Shown here one piece after another: positions 21,921-36,112 of a stretch of 64,000 nucleotides of DNA. Where the stretch lies: NCBI GenBank assembly GCA_008704415.1, contig VXIS01000145.1:44963-108962 (forward strand). Reading direction: 5' to 3'. A program made the position numbers and the translations under genes. Every line of letters starts with the position of its first letter. The stretch's first letter is position 1. A model generated the notes under the pieces. The model was not told the DNA's origin. It searched no databases and saw nothing but the letters and a program-made list of their open reading frames with translations. The stretch comes from Sphaerosporella brunnea. Lineage: Eukaryota > Ascomycota > Pezizomycetes > Pezizales > Pyronemataceae.

Positions 21921-24900
21921 ATGGCGCCAGGCGTGGTAGCAACCCAAACTCCGGCGGTGGCCAATGAGAGCATGTTAGCTCTGGCCTCAGTGGTGGCGGA
22001 TTGGGATGACACCATCCGGTTTTATCTCAATGGCACAAAGGTCGAGTTGGATTCCATCGACCCGGAAGTCACTCTACTGGAGTATCTTCGGGGTATCGGT
22101 TTAACGGGAACAAAGCTGGGATGCGCTGAGGGTGGTTGCGGTGCATGCACAGTGGTTGGCATCCCCTCAAACCTTTGTTGGCTAAAATTCTACTGGCCTT
22201 TGCTAATTCTTGATATCTGGACCAGGTCGTTTCGCAATATAATCCTACGACGAAGAAGATATACCATGCCTCGGTCAATGCGTGTCTGGCCCCGCTGATC
22301 AGTGTTGATGGCAAGCACGTTATCACGGTTGAGGGCATTGGTAATACAAAGAAGCCGCATCCCGTGCAGGAACGTATTGCGAAGATGCATGGGTCCCAAT
22401 GTGGCTTTTGCACGCCGGGAATTGTGATGGTGCGCCGATCCGAAGGTTAGAGACTCCATGGGCATGATGTGCTGATGCGCCCGTGTAGAGTCTTTATGCG
22501 CTCGTGCGCAACAACCCAGAGCCTACGGCGCATGATGTAGAGGAGGCTTTTGATGGAAACCTATGTAGATGCACGGGCTACAGACCTATTTTAGACGCGG
22601 CGCAGACTTTCAGCACCTCGTCAAGCTGCGCAAAGAATGGTGCATGCAATAGCCCTTCGGATGGAGGGTGCTGCATGCAGGGCCCAGATGGAAAGCCACC
22701 AGTTGGATGCTGCAAGAATAAAACCGACGGCGCAGAGCCGCCGCTCACCAAGAAGTTTACGCCACCGGGGTTTATTGAATACAACCCAGATACAGAGTTG
22801 ATATTCCCCTCATCACTCCGTAAATACCAATACAAACCATTGGCATTCGGAAATAAGAGGAAGAGATGGCTTCGGCCGACCACTCTGAAACAGCTTCTTC
22901 AGATCAAGGCTGCGCTTCCTTCGGCGAAGATCATTGGTGGCTCCTCTGAGACGCAGATCGAGATCAAGTTCAAGGCGATGCAATACACCATTTCCGTATA
23001 TGTCGGTGACATCCCTGAATTGCGAGGATTCTCGTTCGAGGATGATTACCTCTCGATTGGGGGAAATATCACTCTTACAGACCTGGAAGGTGTTTCTATA
23101 CAAGCCATTCAGAAGTACGGGTCTGTAAGGGGACAGCCCTTCAAGGCCATACTGAAACAGCTCGAGTACTTCGCGGGACGGCAGATCAGGAACGTTGGCA
23201 CGCCTGCTGGAAATCTGGCAACTGCTTCCCCAATTTCCGATCTGAACCCCGTATTCCTGGCTACCAATAGCACCGTTGTTGCGAAGAGCCTTGAGAAGAC
23301 TACAGAAATCCCGATGGCGGAGTTCTTCAAGGGATACAGGACGACCGCCCTTCCGCCAGATGCGGTTATCGCAGAGATCAGGGTACCCGTAGCCAAGAAA
23401 GAGGGCGAGTATATCCGGGCATATAAACAGTCGAAGCGTAAGGACGACGATATCGCCATTGTCACCTCTGCTTTGCGAATCTCTCTCAGGGAAGGTCTCG
23501 TCGAATCTGTAAACCTTGCATATGGTGGTATGGCACCAACCACTGTTCAAGCAAAGAAGGCGATGGAGTATCTTGTGGGCAAGAGATGGGGTGACTCTGA
23601 GGCTCTTGAAGGTGCTATGAATGCTATGGAGAATGACTTCCCCTTGAGCTATGGTGTCCCAGGAGGAATGGCGGTTTACAGAAAATCACTCGCATTCGGA
23701 TTTTTCTACCGCTTCTGGCACGATACCGTGGCTGAGATGGACGGAGCCAGCACCGAGTCGGAGGATCTTCTCTCAGAGATTAAAAGAGATATTTCTTCTG
23801 GTCAGAGGGACCACGACGTAGCAATGGCCTACAAACAACGAGTTCTCGGTCAGACGAGGGAGCACGTTGCGGCACTCAAACAGGTCACCGGAGAAGCCCA
23901 GTATACGGACGACATTCCTCGGGCTACCAGCGAGCTATATGGCGCTCTCGTTTTGAGCACAAAGGCTCATGCTAAGCTGCTCAGTGTCGATCCTTCTCCT
24001 GCTTTGGGCCTCCCCGGCGTCGTGGCGTATGTGGATCATAAGGATTTGCCATCAGCAGAGTCCAACTGGTGGGGTGCTCCGATGTGCGACGAAGTCTTCT
24101 TTGCGGTGGATGAGGTATTCACCGCAGGACAGCCCATCGGTATGATTTTGGCGGAGAGTCAGCAAGCAGCAGCAGCTGGTGTCCGAGCAGTCAAGATCGA
24201 ATACGAGGAGCTCCCGGCGATCTTCACAATCGAAGAAGCAGTCGAGCATCAGAGTTTCTTCCAGCACTACAGATATATCCGCAGGGGAGAACCCATCAAT
24301 GAGGCCATGAAGAAGGTAGATCATGTGTTTAGCGGCGTTTCAAGAATTGGTGGACAGGAGCATTTCTACCTGGAAACCCAGGCAGTGGTGATTATTCCCA
24401 AGCCTGAAGACGGAGAGATGGAGGTCTGGAGCAGTACCCAGAACCCAACAGAGACGTATTTATTCCATGCTGGATCCGTAATCTCCTGCTAATAAGTTTC
24501 AGACAAACCTATATTGCCCAAGTTACCGGCGTTCAGGCCAACAAGGTCGTCGTAAAGGTCAAGCGTCTAGGGGGTGGTTTTGGAGGCAAGGAGACGCGAT
24601 CAGTCCAGCTTGCTGCTATTACTGCAGTCGCAGCAAAGAAGATGAAACGCCCCGTGCGGTGTATGCTCAACCGAGACGAAGATATTGCCACGTCGGGTAT
24701 GCGCCATCCATTTTTGGGGCACTGGAAGGTCGGTGTCATGAACAATGGAAAGATCGTTGCTTTGGATGCGGATGTCTTCTGCAACGCTGGATGGTCACAG
24801 GATTTATCGGCAGCCGTGTCCGATCGAGCTCTATCACACATCGACAACTGCTACAATATCCCCAACGTTGACGTAAGAGGAAGACCGTGCAAGACGAATA

Positions 24901-26294
24901 CGGTATCGAATACGGCCTTCAGAGGTTTCGGTGGGCCACAGGGAATGTTTATTTGCGAGAGCTTTATGGAGGAAATTGCTGATCAGCTGAACATTCCGGT
25001 TGACAAGCTGAGGGTTCGACACTCAGATCTCCAAGTGGGTATGAAAGTTAACAAAGTTGCAGGAAATCAATTATTACCACGAGGGCGATACTACACACTT
25101 CAACCAAAAGCTGGTCGACTACCACGTGCCAATGATTGTAGCTCAGATCAAGAGCGAAGCCGACTTCGACAAACGTCGGGCGGCGGTGGATGAATTCAAC
25201 AAGACACATAAATGGAAGAAGAGAGGATTGTCATTGATCCCGACCAAGTTTGGTATCAGTTTCACAGCGCTCTTCCTCAACCAGGCCGGTGCTTTGGTGC
25301 ATATCTACCATGATGGTTCGGTACTTGTAGCACACGGCGGAACGGAGATGGGCCAAGGTTTGCACACGAAAATGACCATGGTGGCCGCCGAAGCTCTCGG
25401 GGTCCCAATGGAAGATGTCTTCATCTCTGAGACGGCAACAAATACCGTTGCGAATACCTCCTCCACCGCCGCTTCTGCTTCCAGTGACCTCAATGGTTAT
25501 GCCATCTTTAACGCCTGCGAGCAGCTGAATGAGCGTCTCAAGCCATACCGCAAGAAGTTCGGACCAAATGCAAAGATGAAGGACTTGGCCCATGCTGCTT
25601 ACTTCGACCGTGTCAATCTGAGCGCCAACGGTCACTACAAGACCCCTGATATTGGCTACACTTGGGGACCCAATACTGGGCTGATGTACTTCTACTTTAC
25701 CCAGGGCGCTGCCGTCGCGGAAGTGGAGATCGACACCTTGACCGGCGACTGGAGCTGTCTGCGTGTCGATGTCAAGATGGATATCGGACGGAGTATCAAC
25801 CCGGCCATCGACTATGGCCAGATCGAGGGCGCTTTCATCCAGGGTCAAGGACTATTCACAACTGAAGAAGCGTTGTGGTTGCGAAACAACGGAAACATTT
25901 TCACCAAGGGTCCTGGAGCCTACAAGATCCCGGGCTTCAGGGACATTCCGCAGGTGTTCAATGTCAGCTTCTTAAAGGATGTTGAATGGAAGAATTTACA
26001 GACCATCCAGCGAAGCAAGGTAAATCATCCGTTTCCTCACACCAGCTTCCGGGCCGTCTCTAATGCAGATTTCAGGGAGTGGGCGAGCCACCGCTGTTTA
26101 TGGGTAGCTCCGTTTTCTTTGCTATCAGAGATGCCCTAAAGGCGGCAAGGAAGGAGCATGGTTGCGATGAGGTGCTTTCGCTGATCTCTCCGGCCACACC
26201 GGAGAGGATTAGGTTGTCGTGCGCTGACGACATCATCAAGAGGAGTTATGTGGAGCCTAAGGAGGGAGAGAAGGCCTGGTTTGTTCAGATCTAA
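21921..26294 (+). CDS. hxA: Xanthine dehydrogenase (purine hydroxylase I)
   Basis: Oxidises hypoxanthine to xanthine and xanthine to uric acid with NAD+, opening purine catabolism. Six exons: 21921..22154, 22226..22429, 22489..24455, 24503..25013, 25063..26019 and 26076..26294, giving 1363 aa, all in phase and of normal length. Domain order: plant-type 2Fe-2S (C68, C73, C76 in [12 protein letters not shown]), second 2Fe-2S ([12 protein letters not shown] and [10 protein letters not shown]), FAD domain ([33 protein letters not shown]), then the two molybdopterin domains ([51 protein letters not shown]). The first intron has a non-consensus GTTGGC donor, accepted because it restores ACTVVVSQYNP. 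A Cys-rich insert (about residues 185-215, [18 protein letters not shown]) follows the second cluster, as in other fungal enzymes. Confidence 0.96.
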
Positions 26295-26611
26295 GGATTG
26301 CATTTTTGTATCTTTCCTGATGTATTCTTTTTTTTTTTTTTTTTCGGACTACTCTACACCGGCAGGTTATTACCAATTTTGATCTATTTATATTTCCCTT
26401 CGCTGTCAATTGCTGAAATGCTTTCAAATTATACATAGGAACAATCATAAGTGATACATACCGAAAACTCCCCAACTTTTTGACCTATCTAATAATACAC
26501 AACGTATTCATACACGTTCTCAAGTTCATGAATCGCCACCAAACCGAAAACCCAAGCAGAAATAAGAGAAGAAGCAGCCAGCCAATCCTACAAACTCAGA
26601 TACAGTAAAAA
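26295..26611. terminator. Convergent 3' region of XDH and SUV3 with T17 tract
   Basis: 317 bp between convergent genes. A T17 run at 26328-26344 lies 34 bp after the XDH stop, in its sense direction. No gene is seen. A role in 3'-end formation is inferred from its recurrence elsewhere in the window. Confidence 0.4.
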
Positions 26612-29330
26612 TTACATGCTTCTCTCAGCAGACGCAAGGCCCTCCTTCCTGATAAAATCCTCTACCTTGGCATGTTCAGGGCAGTTCGCGGTCGAGTGAC
26701 CCTTGCGCCCACAGTTAAGACAGATGCCGGTGACGCCGTAAAAGTCGGTCTCCTCGACGCCTACCTGCTGCTGCTCCTCGACCTTTGGTCCTGCACCGCG
26801 GGCGTGCGCCAGCGGATTGTGCTCGGTGTTGGGCTCGTTCTTTTCGTCCTCCAGGTTCGCCATCGCGTCTGGATCCAGCGACTCCGCGACGGAATTGGCG
26901 AGGCGCCGGCCGCGGGTGAGCTTCTTGCGCGTGAAGCGGACTGCTTGCAAGCCGCTCTCGATTTTCTTCTCGCAGAGGGCTTTGAGCTCTTGCGCTGTTT
27001 CGCGGGGGGTGAAGGTGGCGGGGAAGCGGTATCTATTGTTTTCCCTCGTCAGTGGGCTGTAGAGGGAGGAAAAGAGGGAGGGCTTACGAAAGCCAGAGGT
27101 AAACGATCAAGGACTTGTGCAAAGCCTCCAGACGCTGCAGGTCGGCGATGTTCTTCGGGGTCATGTCAAGGGCTTCCAGATCGATACCCTCGATGCGGAG
27201 AATACTACCGTCCAAGTTCTCTGCTACACACTGTGCCATCCTCTTGACCGCGAGTCTAGTCTTTGGGTCGCGGCCGATAGGGGCCTTGATGAAAGTCATG
27301 CGGTCCTTCACGGTCAGGTTGGGGATATCATCGAAGAGTTCTGCGGCCTCGATGTTCTCGCGGAGACTGCAGGGGTGGAAAAGGTCCGAGGTTCGGACAT
27401 AGTCTTCCAGGCGCTGAAGGATACGGCTGAAGGGCTCGTTGGGCGGGAATTGCGCGGCGAAGCGCGCGATGTGCCCTTCCTGAGGACTGATAGCAGCCGT
27501 CTTGATCTGCTTCACGTCGGTTGTGAGTGCTCTTCGCACGGCTTTGAGGTCGCTGCGTTCGAGAGTCGTGACGTATCCGACCTGCGGAGCGGCGGGGAGA
27601 GGTGCACAGGTGTCTTCTGGCTTGACGTGGGCGTCCTGCTTCGGCGCTTTGTAACGTCCTGCTCGACCAGCGATCTGTTTGATTGAGGGGATCGGGATGG
27701 CCGCAGTCTTGGTGCCATCCCATTTCTCAACTGCCTCGAAGATAACCCGCTTAATGCTCCTGAAAAGTAGTCAGCGGAGAAAAGGTGATTATATGTGGAA
27801 AGCATACAAGTTCAAACCCATTCCCACGGCGTCCGAAGCCACCAAAACTTCGTACTCGGAGTTTTCATCGTTGAAGAGCCGTGCTTGAGTGCTCCGAGTT
27901 TCCGGCGGTAATGTACCGTAAATGACGGCGCAGCGCTTTCCGGTCGTCTCTTCGATGCTCCTCTTCAGGGCGAAGATGTTTCGTCGTGAAAAGGTCACAA
28001 CACAGTCTCCCGACTGGATCTTCTTTAGGTTGCCGTCAAGGCTGGTCGTTTCCACCTCCAACGGTCCCAGACGGGTGTAGCGGTGGATAATAAGCTTGTC
28101 GCCCACACTTGCTGCAAGCTTCTTGATCACCTCCACCGTTCTCTCTTCACCGCACATGTGCACTTCCTTCGCCCTCACACCCAACACGGCCTCCGTCCAG
28201 GCCCAACCTCGATCTTCGTCACCGATCATCTGGATCTCATCGATGACGCAAACATCGACCTGCCGGTTCAGATCCACCATCTCCATGGTGCTGCTCTGGA
28301 CTGTGGCAAGCGGATCCACCACCCGAACATCATCTCCCATGATCAGGTTGCATGGGATTCCCTTGGCATTCATTCTTTCGAAGATCTCCTGCGCGAGTAA
28401 TCGCAATGGACCAGCGTAAATTCCATTACCGCACTCCTCTAGCCTCTTGAGGGCATGGTAGGTCTTTCCAGAGTTTGTAGGACCTACATGGAGATGCCAT
28501 GTTCTGTGCATTTGCCTAGTGAGAGTAAACCACTCCTGTGGGAACCGCACATCCGCCGCCATCTCCATGTTTCCCTGCCGCAAAACTGTGCCGGGGGCCT
28601 CGGAGTAGCCCATGTGCGAGACGAAGGCACGCTGCAGCAGCGCCTTGATCCCATAGGTACCACTGGTACTGTAGTGAAGCTCCAACTGGCGCCTAGACGG
28701 CATGGTTTTGGTTCCAGAAGCGCTCAAGTCCTGCGCACGGTAGGACTCCATGAACTCGGTACGGAACTCCTCATACTTCTCTTTCACTTCTTCTACGTCG
28801 ACATCTTTGGGCACGAAGTTCGCCAGGTACCCATTGCCCTTGAGCATGCTCGGGATTGGAGCGATCGAGAACAGAGCGCGCTTGACATGCTGGTCCAGCT
28901 CGTAACTCGTGGGCGCTTCCCGTGGCTCCGCCGCCGGCTCGTTTGGTCGCCGAGGAACTTCCCTTGTCAAGTCATCCAGGAGTAGACTGCGCACCGGAGG
29001 GCGTTGTGGCTCGTCTGAGCGGTGTCTGGGAGGGAAGCCAGGCCGGCCGATGTGTGGATATTTTCCTACTGCTGAATTTGGTCTCGTCTTTCTCACTTTG
29101 CTTCCGCCTGTTCGCTATAGAGCCAACCAAGTCAGTCGGATTTACAGGTGGAAAGTACTGGGTATTTTTTATACCAGAACGAACGAAGTCGCCGAGAACG
29201 AGCGAGCGCTGATGGCGCTCAGTGGGGCAATTTTCTGAGCAGCTGCAACTGCTGTGGGTACTAGTCGGTGAGCATTGAACCTGCAGAAAAGGCACAGGCC
29301 GGGAAGGACTCCATTTCGTCGTGCGATCAT
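26612..29330 (-). CDS. SUV3: Mitochondrial ATP-dependent RNA helicase SUV3 with C-terminal zinc knuckle
   Basis: Helicase of the mitochondrial RNA degradosome, which feeds RNA to the exonuclease. Four exons: 29330..29175, 29114..27808, 27759..27088 and 27032..26612, giving 851 aa. Exon 1 codes an Arg/Ala presequence without acidic residues. Helicase motifs: GPTNSGKTYHAL (Walker A), YAGPLRLLAQEIFERMN, CVIDEIQMIGDEDRGWAWTE (motif II), VVTFSRRNIFALK, VIYGTLPPETR, VASDAVGMGLNLSIKRVIF and QIAGRAGRY (motif VI). After the SUV3 C-terminal domain comes a tail with a CCHC knuckle, CLNCGRKGHSTANC (about residues 810-823), suited to single-stranded RNA binding. The zinc knuckle is an accessory to the core family, as far as I know. 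Its start faces the tryptophan synthase gene. Confidence 0.94.
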
Positions 29331-29547
29331 GCTGGCCGTAGAACCAGCAGAGACTGAGAAATTTTGGAGGCGAGTTGGAAGCTGTCAACACAGAGACGGC
29401 GGGGACGAGCGTGTTGGAACTTTTTTTTTTTTTCTCGTGGAGGCTCACACTGATCTTATCTAATCGCGGCAGCTAGATCTAATCTTATCGCGATGAACAG
29501 ATCACACGCAAAGATATCTGATCTCGTCAGAGCAGATTGACTCCGCG

Positions 29548-29569
29548 CTTTGGTGAAATATCACCAAAG
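29548..29569. promoter_or_regulatory. Palindrome 1, CTTTGGTGA-AATA-TCACCAAAG
   Basis: Nine-base perfect arms around a four-base centre, about 298 bp upstream of the trp start. Confidence 0.6.
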
Positions 29570-29576
29570 AACTCCC

Positions 29577-29651
29577 GCCGGCTCTGCATTCCAAGACGAT
29601 TGCCGGCTCTGCATTCCAAGACGATTGCCGGCTCTGCATTCCAAGATGATT
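29577..29651 (+). repeat. Three tandem 25-bp repeats
   Basis: Units at 29577-29601, 29602-29626 and 29627-29651 begin GCCGGCTCTGCATTCCAAGA. Units 1 and 2 are identical; unit 3 has one C-to-T change (GACGATT to GATGATT). A fourth GCCGGC follows. Confidence 0.9.
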
Positions 29652-29671
29652 GCCGGCATGAACTGCAGGCG

Positions 29672-29691
29672 TTTGGTGATATATCACCAAA
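29672..29691. promoter_or_regulatory. Palindrome 2, TTTGGTGATATATCACCAAA
   Basis: A perfect 20-bp palindrome, about 176 bp upstream of the trp start. Confidence 0.65.
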
Positions 29692-29731
29692 TATAGCCCA
29701 TGCAGGGGCGCTATCTGCGCGGCGGCAATTG

Positions 29732-29753
29732 ATTTGGTGAAAAAACACCAAAT
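29732..29753. promoter_or_regulatory. Palindrome 3, ATTTGGTG-AAAAAA-CACCAAAT
   Basis: Eight-base arms around an A6 centre, about 114 bp upstream of the trp start. Same half-site as the other two. Confidence 0.6.
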
Positions 29754-29866
29754 ACACCTAACCCTGGCGTGGCGGTCAATTGGTCGTCGAGGCATCTGAG
29801 AGCTACAAAAGCCCACTCCACCCGCCCCTCGATGGGAACTCCAAGCTCGAGAACAACACCACACAC

Positions 29867-32277
29867 ATGGCCGACCAGATCAAAGCTACTTTTGCGAGAT
29901 GTAAGGAGGAGGGCAGAGTAAGTTCTTTTCTTTGCTGAGGTGCGCACAATTGTTCACAAGTTCTAACCGTACAATGCGTTGCAGCGGGCTCTCGTCGCGT
30001 ACTTCACCGCCGGTTACCCAACCCCAGCTGAGACCCCAGAAATCATGCTGGCAATGCAGCATGGGGGTGCAGGTGTGTCATGGAAAGCTTCGCCGGTGTG
30101 AATCCAAACTGACCCAATGCGCCTATCTAGACATTTTGGAGTTGGGGATTCCCTTCACAGACCCCATCGCTGATGGTCCCACGATCCAAAAGGCCAACAC
30201 TGTAATTGCTACTCCTCCGGCTGAAGCATTCCACGGTTACTCACATGGGGCCCACAGATTGCCCTGAACAACGGCGTGTCGATACGATCAACCCTAGGAA
30301 TGCTGCGCGAGGCCAGAGCGAAGGGTCTCACGGTGCCGGTGCTGTTCATGGGATACTACAACCCAATGCTCCAGTACGGTGAGCAGAAGCTTATCAAGGA
30401 CTGCAAGGAGGCTGGCGCCAACGGTTTCATTGTGTGCGATTTCCCTCCCGAGGAGGCCATTAAATTCCGAAACTTCTGTGCTGTTGAGGGCATGAGCTAC
30501 GTGCCGCTCATTGCTCCTTCGACCTCTGCTCCCCGCATGAAAACCCTCTGTTCGATTGCCGATTCGTTCATCTACGTCGTCTCTCGCATGGGTGTCACCG
30601 GTGCTACCGGAACCCTCGACATGGGACTCCCCGACCTGTGCAAGCGTGTGCACGAGTACTCTGGCAACATCCCCATTGCTGTCGGATTCGGAGTTTCTAC
30701 TCGCGAACACTTCCTCTCCGTTGGTGCTGTTGCGGAGGGCGTGGTGATTGGTTCTCAGTACATCACTGTACTTGCCAACGCGCCGGAAGGAGAGCGCCCT
30801 GAGGCGGTTAGGAAGTACACCGCCGAGATCACTAGACGCAAGCCTGCGCTTGTCACCCGGGAAGTTGGCCTCAAGGAGGCTGTAGAGAAGATAGATGGTG
30901 TGGAGAGCGTTCCTGGCCACCCCACTGCTGTTATCACCGAGAAAGACATTCCTAAGGAGCCTGGTTTGTTGGACCAAATCGAGGCTTTAAACGTCGATGG
31001 AGAGGAGAAGCTTAATGTACACATCCCGCCCCATAATCTAACCCGCTTCAAAAATTTATACTGACATCAAACAGGTCCTGCCCGATCGTTTCGGCGAATT
31101 CGGAGGTCAGTATGTGCCCGAGTCCTTGATGGACTGTCTTGCCGAGCTCGAAGCCGGTTTCGTCGAGGCCAAGAATGACCCCAAGTTCTGGGAGCTGTAC
31201 CGGTCCTACTACCCCTACATGGGACGTCCCGGTCACCTCCAGTTTGCGAACCGGTTGACCGAGTTCTGCGGCGGAGCCAAGATCTGGCTCAAGCGTGAGG
31301 ACCTCAACCACACTGGATCTCACAAGATCAACAACGCTCTTGGTCAAGTCCTTCTGGCCATGCGCCTCGGAAAGACCGAGATCATCGCCGAGACCGGTGC
31401 GGGACAGCACGGAGTTGCCACAGCTACCGTCTGCGCCAAGTTCGGCCTCAAGTGCACCGTCTACATGGGCGCTGAGGATGTGCGCCGCCAGGCCCTCAAC
31501 GTCTTCCGCATGAAGCTGCTGGGTGCGCAGGTTGTTGCCGTCGAGGCGGGAACCCGCACACTCCGTGACGCCGTCAACGAGGCTCTCAGAGCCTGGATTA
31601 CCCGTCTGAAGACCACGCACTACATAATTGGTTCCGCTATCGGTCCCCACCCTTTCCCCACGATCGTGCGTACCTTCCAGAGCGTGATTGGAAATGAGAC
31701 GAAGGAGCAGCTACACGCTGCTCGAGGAAAGCTTCCCGACGCCGTCGTTGCTTGTGTCGGTGGTGGATCAAATTGTGTAGGGATGTTTTATCCCTTCACA
31801 AAAGATCTTTCAGTCAAGCTGATTGGTGTTGAGGCTGGAGGTGACGGTCTCGACACTCTACGCCACTCTGCCACTCTCACCGGTGGAAAGATCGGTGTCC
31901 TCCACGGTGTCCGCACTTACGTTCTGCAGAACGAGGAGGGTCAAATCAGTGATACTCACTCTGTCTCTGCCGGACTCGACTACCCTGGTGTCGGACCTGA
32001 GCTTTCAAGCTGGAAGGAGACGCAGCGAGCCACGTTTATTGCGGCTACGGACGCACAGGCATTCCAAGGATTCAAGAATCTGAGTGAGCTCGAGGGCATC
32101 ATCCCCGCCTTGGAGAGTGCGCACGCCATCTACGCGGGTATGGAGATTGCAAAGACCATGGGTAAGGACGAGGACCTGGTCATCTGTCTCTCCGGACGTG
32201 GTGACAAGGATGTCCAGAGCGTGGCTGAGGAGCTGCCCAAGCTTGGACCTCAGATTGGCTGGGATCTGCGGTTCTAA
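29867..32277 (+). CDS. TRP5: Bifunctional tryptophan synthase (alpha-beta fusion)
   Basis: Catalyses the last two steps of tryptophan synthesis: the alpha part releases indole from indole-3-glycerol phosphate and the PLP beta part joins indole to serine. Five exons: 29867..29917, 29985..30072, 30131..30201, 30258..31016 and 31075..32277, giving 723 aa. The alpha domain comes first ([33 protein letters not shown] with the catalytic Asp, [29 protein letters not shown]). A linker of about 40 residues follows, then the beta domain: [33 protein letters not shown] with the PLP lysine, [20 protein letters not shown] and [14 protein letters not shown]. It ends [16 protein letters not shown]. Fusion in this order is normal for fungi. 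The codon choice is strongly C-biased, as for a well-expressed gene. Confidence 0.97.
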
Positions 32278-32868
32278 GGGAGTTCAAAAATAAAATAGAT
32301 GGCTATTATGCCCCGTAACCTTTGTCGAAATTCGTTCCGTGCCCCGTGAAAAAGAATGTACCTACCATACCCCGTCTTCTGCTTGTTTGCCCTGAAAAAG
32401 CGTCGGTCGTCTTGTACCTACTGTACTTTGTAGAGATTTCCAATAATACGGAGGTTCAAGTCTGCCTGGAAGGGGATCCCTTTCGGAGTCTCCCGCTCTG
32501 GCAGTGACTATTCTACCCTATCAATATGCAATTTCAACACAGATCCAATATGTGCCATACTCCGAGAAATCAAAGCAAACGAGCCTATCTAAACCGTTAA
32601 AAAAAAAAAAAAAAAAAAAAACATAACCATCAAACAAAGCACCAGATTGCACCGAACCCACCCGCTAAAAATACAGCAGAAGAACAAAGAACAAAGAACA
32701 AAGACCAGAAAGAACTAGAAGGAAGAGTATCGGAAAAGAGAAAGCATTGACAAGAAGCAGAAGGAGAAGGAGAACCAGGAGCCTGACCGAAGAAAGAAAG
32801 AGCCATCACCCCGTCACGTATCCACCATTCCGCAATACACATAAAAACCAATCACAGAAAAACCAATC
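32278..32868. terminator. Convergent 3' region of tryptophan synthase and ESA1
   Basis: 591 bp with an A23 tract at 32599-32621, which is oligo-T in the sense direction of ESA1, 248 bp after its stop. Purine-rich sequence (32680-32780) follows. No gene is seen. Confidence 0.4.
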
Positions 32869-34485
<1,617 letters not shown>

Positions 34486-36066
34486 GGTTTCGCGTATGGT
34501 GAGTTCGGTGAAGCGGTCGTGAGGGTGTGGGCATGCGTCGTTGAGGAGATATCTTTGTCGGAAGTCGGTGGCGAGTCGCTGCTGCGATGAGGTGAGGTTG
34601 AAGGTAGTTATCGCGAGGCTTGGCGTTTACCCGGTTGGCGTTGTGAGCAATTTTTTTTTTTCCCACGACTGCCGCCGAGTGATATTGACGGGTTTCAGCA
34701 CGCCATTCAAAGATCCGTTGATGGGGTCGATTATTATAAAACAAGCTCATAACAAACGTTCCTATATACTACGTTTCATTTGTTTTAGAAAGCAATACCG
34801 AGCTAATCTTTAAAACTGCAGTGAAAAACAAAGTTCGCGATAACATCGAGTGATTCCCCATTATTCAGAGTTTTTTTTAGGGGGTTTCAACGATAGGTCG
34901 AGAGCAAGAGCTCCGACAGGTGCGAGACAGCCTACAACTCATCTTCAAATTCAAGATCCATGAGCTGCTCCCCAATGTCTAGTAATTCCGTCTCTTCAAC
35001 CTTATCCCAACTGCGTGAGTCCCTGAAGGAACGCTCCAGGGTACGCCATTAATATGTATGTAGGATAGCTTATCAGCACGCTCTGCTGTGAGACGTATTC
35101 TCCTTTTGTCGTGGATGAGGTTTCTAGGAGAAAAAGACCGGCACAGGTGCGTAGGAGACGGAAGTCCAGGCAGCTCTGTGGCAAAGGGTGCCATTTCCTC
35201 ACTGAAACTAGCAGTATGTTCACTGGCAGAAACCGGGGCTTTATATACGCCATGACTGGTGTCTGCTATCTCACTTTCAAGAGTCACAGAATGTGGATGA
35301 ATCTTTTTTTCCGGACAGCGTACCCTCTTTCTTTCCTTTTTCCCAATGAGCCATACATAGTTTTATACCTCGCTCAAGCGCAGTAATAAAGGGTGAAACT
35401 TTATCAAATCTTAGGGTTCCGAACCGAAAAGAATGTAATCGAACCATAACAATCGACCCCTACCCGTTGACCCTCAGGAATTCGAGTGGTATCGGCATGA
35501 GGAGACCACTTGGGTTGAACTGAAAATTCACAGCGAATCATGACATATAACTCGATTCAGGAACGTTCAATGACCATCATGAATCCCATACGGCAACAAG
35601 ACAACAGGCATTTCAAGTCCTCTGCTCTTCCCAAGACAACAAGACCATGCAACCTTGCCCTAATTATATCATAAGTAACGAGAAAGAAACACCTCCCCCA
35701 ATGGGCCTAAAAAAAAACAAAAAAACCGAACTGCTTGCTGATTGCATGCAAGGACTTCTCTCGTGGTGGTATATTAACGTTATTCACATCAGAAAACTCC
35801 TGACCAAGAAAGGATCTTGGGAGAAGCCCGTCGTCTGAAAGGAGTGAGAGAAGGACGGGGAAGGGCTCGAAAAGCCCCCACCGTGCATCAGTAACAATAC
35901 TAGAAACCAGAAAAAGGAAAACTTGATAAAAAACCCGTCCCGAATTTTTAGTATGAAGATATACAGAGGGATAAGCAAACCAATCCAGCCTCAATTGATC
36001 AAATGCACAGAGGCGAACCGAGAAGAGAAAGGTATGAAAAGCCTTTGACGCAAGAAAACGCCTCCC

Positions 36067-36112
<46 letters not shown>

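Larger units (their letters stand above)
29331..29866. promoter_or_regulatory. Divergent SUV3/tryptophan synthase promoter with repeats and palindromes
   Basis: 536 bp between divergent starts. From left to right it holds an A/T-rich run (about 29419-29434), one palindrome (29548-29569), three 25-bp tandem repeats (29577-29651), a second, perfect palindrome (29672-29691) and a third (29732-29753). The arrangement suggests dimeric protein binding sites, but this is inference. Confidence 0.6.

Noticed and set aside
29577..29651. CRISPR-like array
   Set aside because: Units are directly abutting with no spacers and the genome is fungal.
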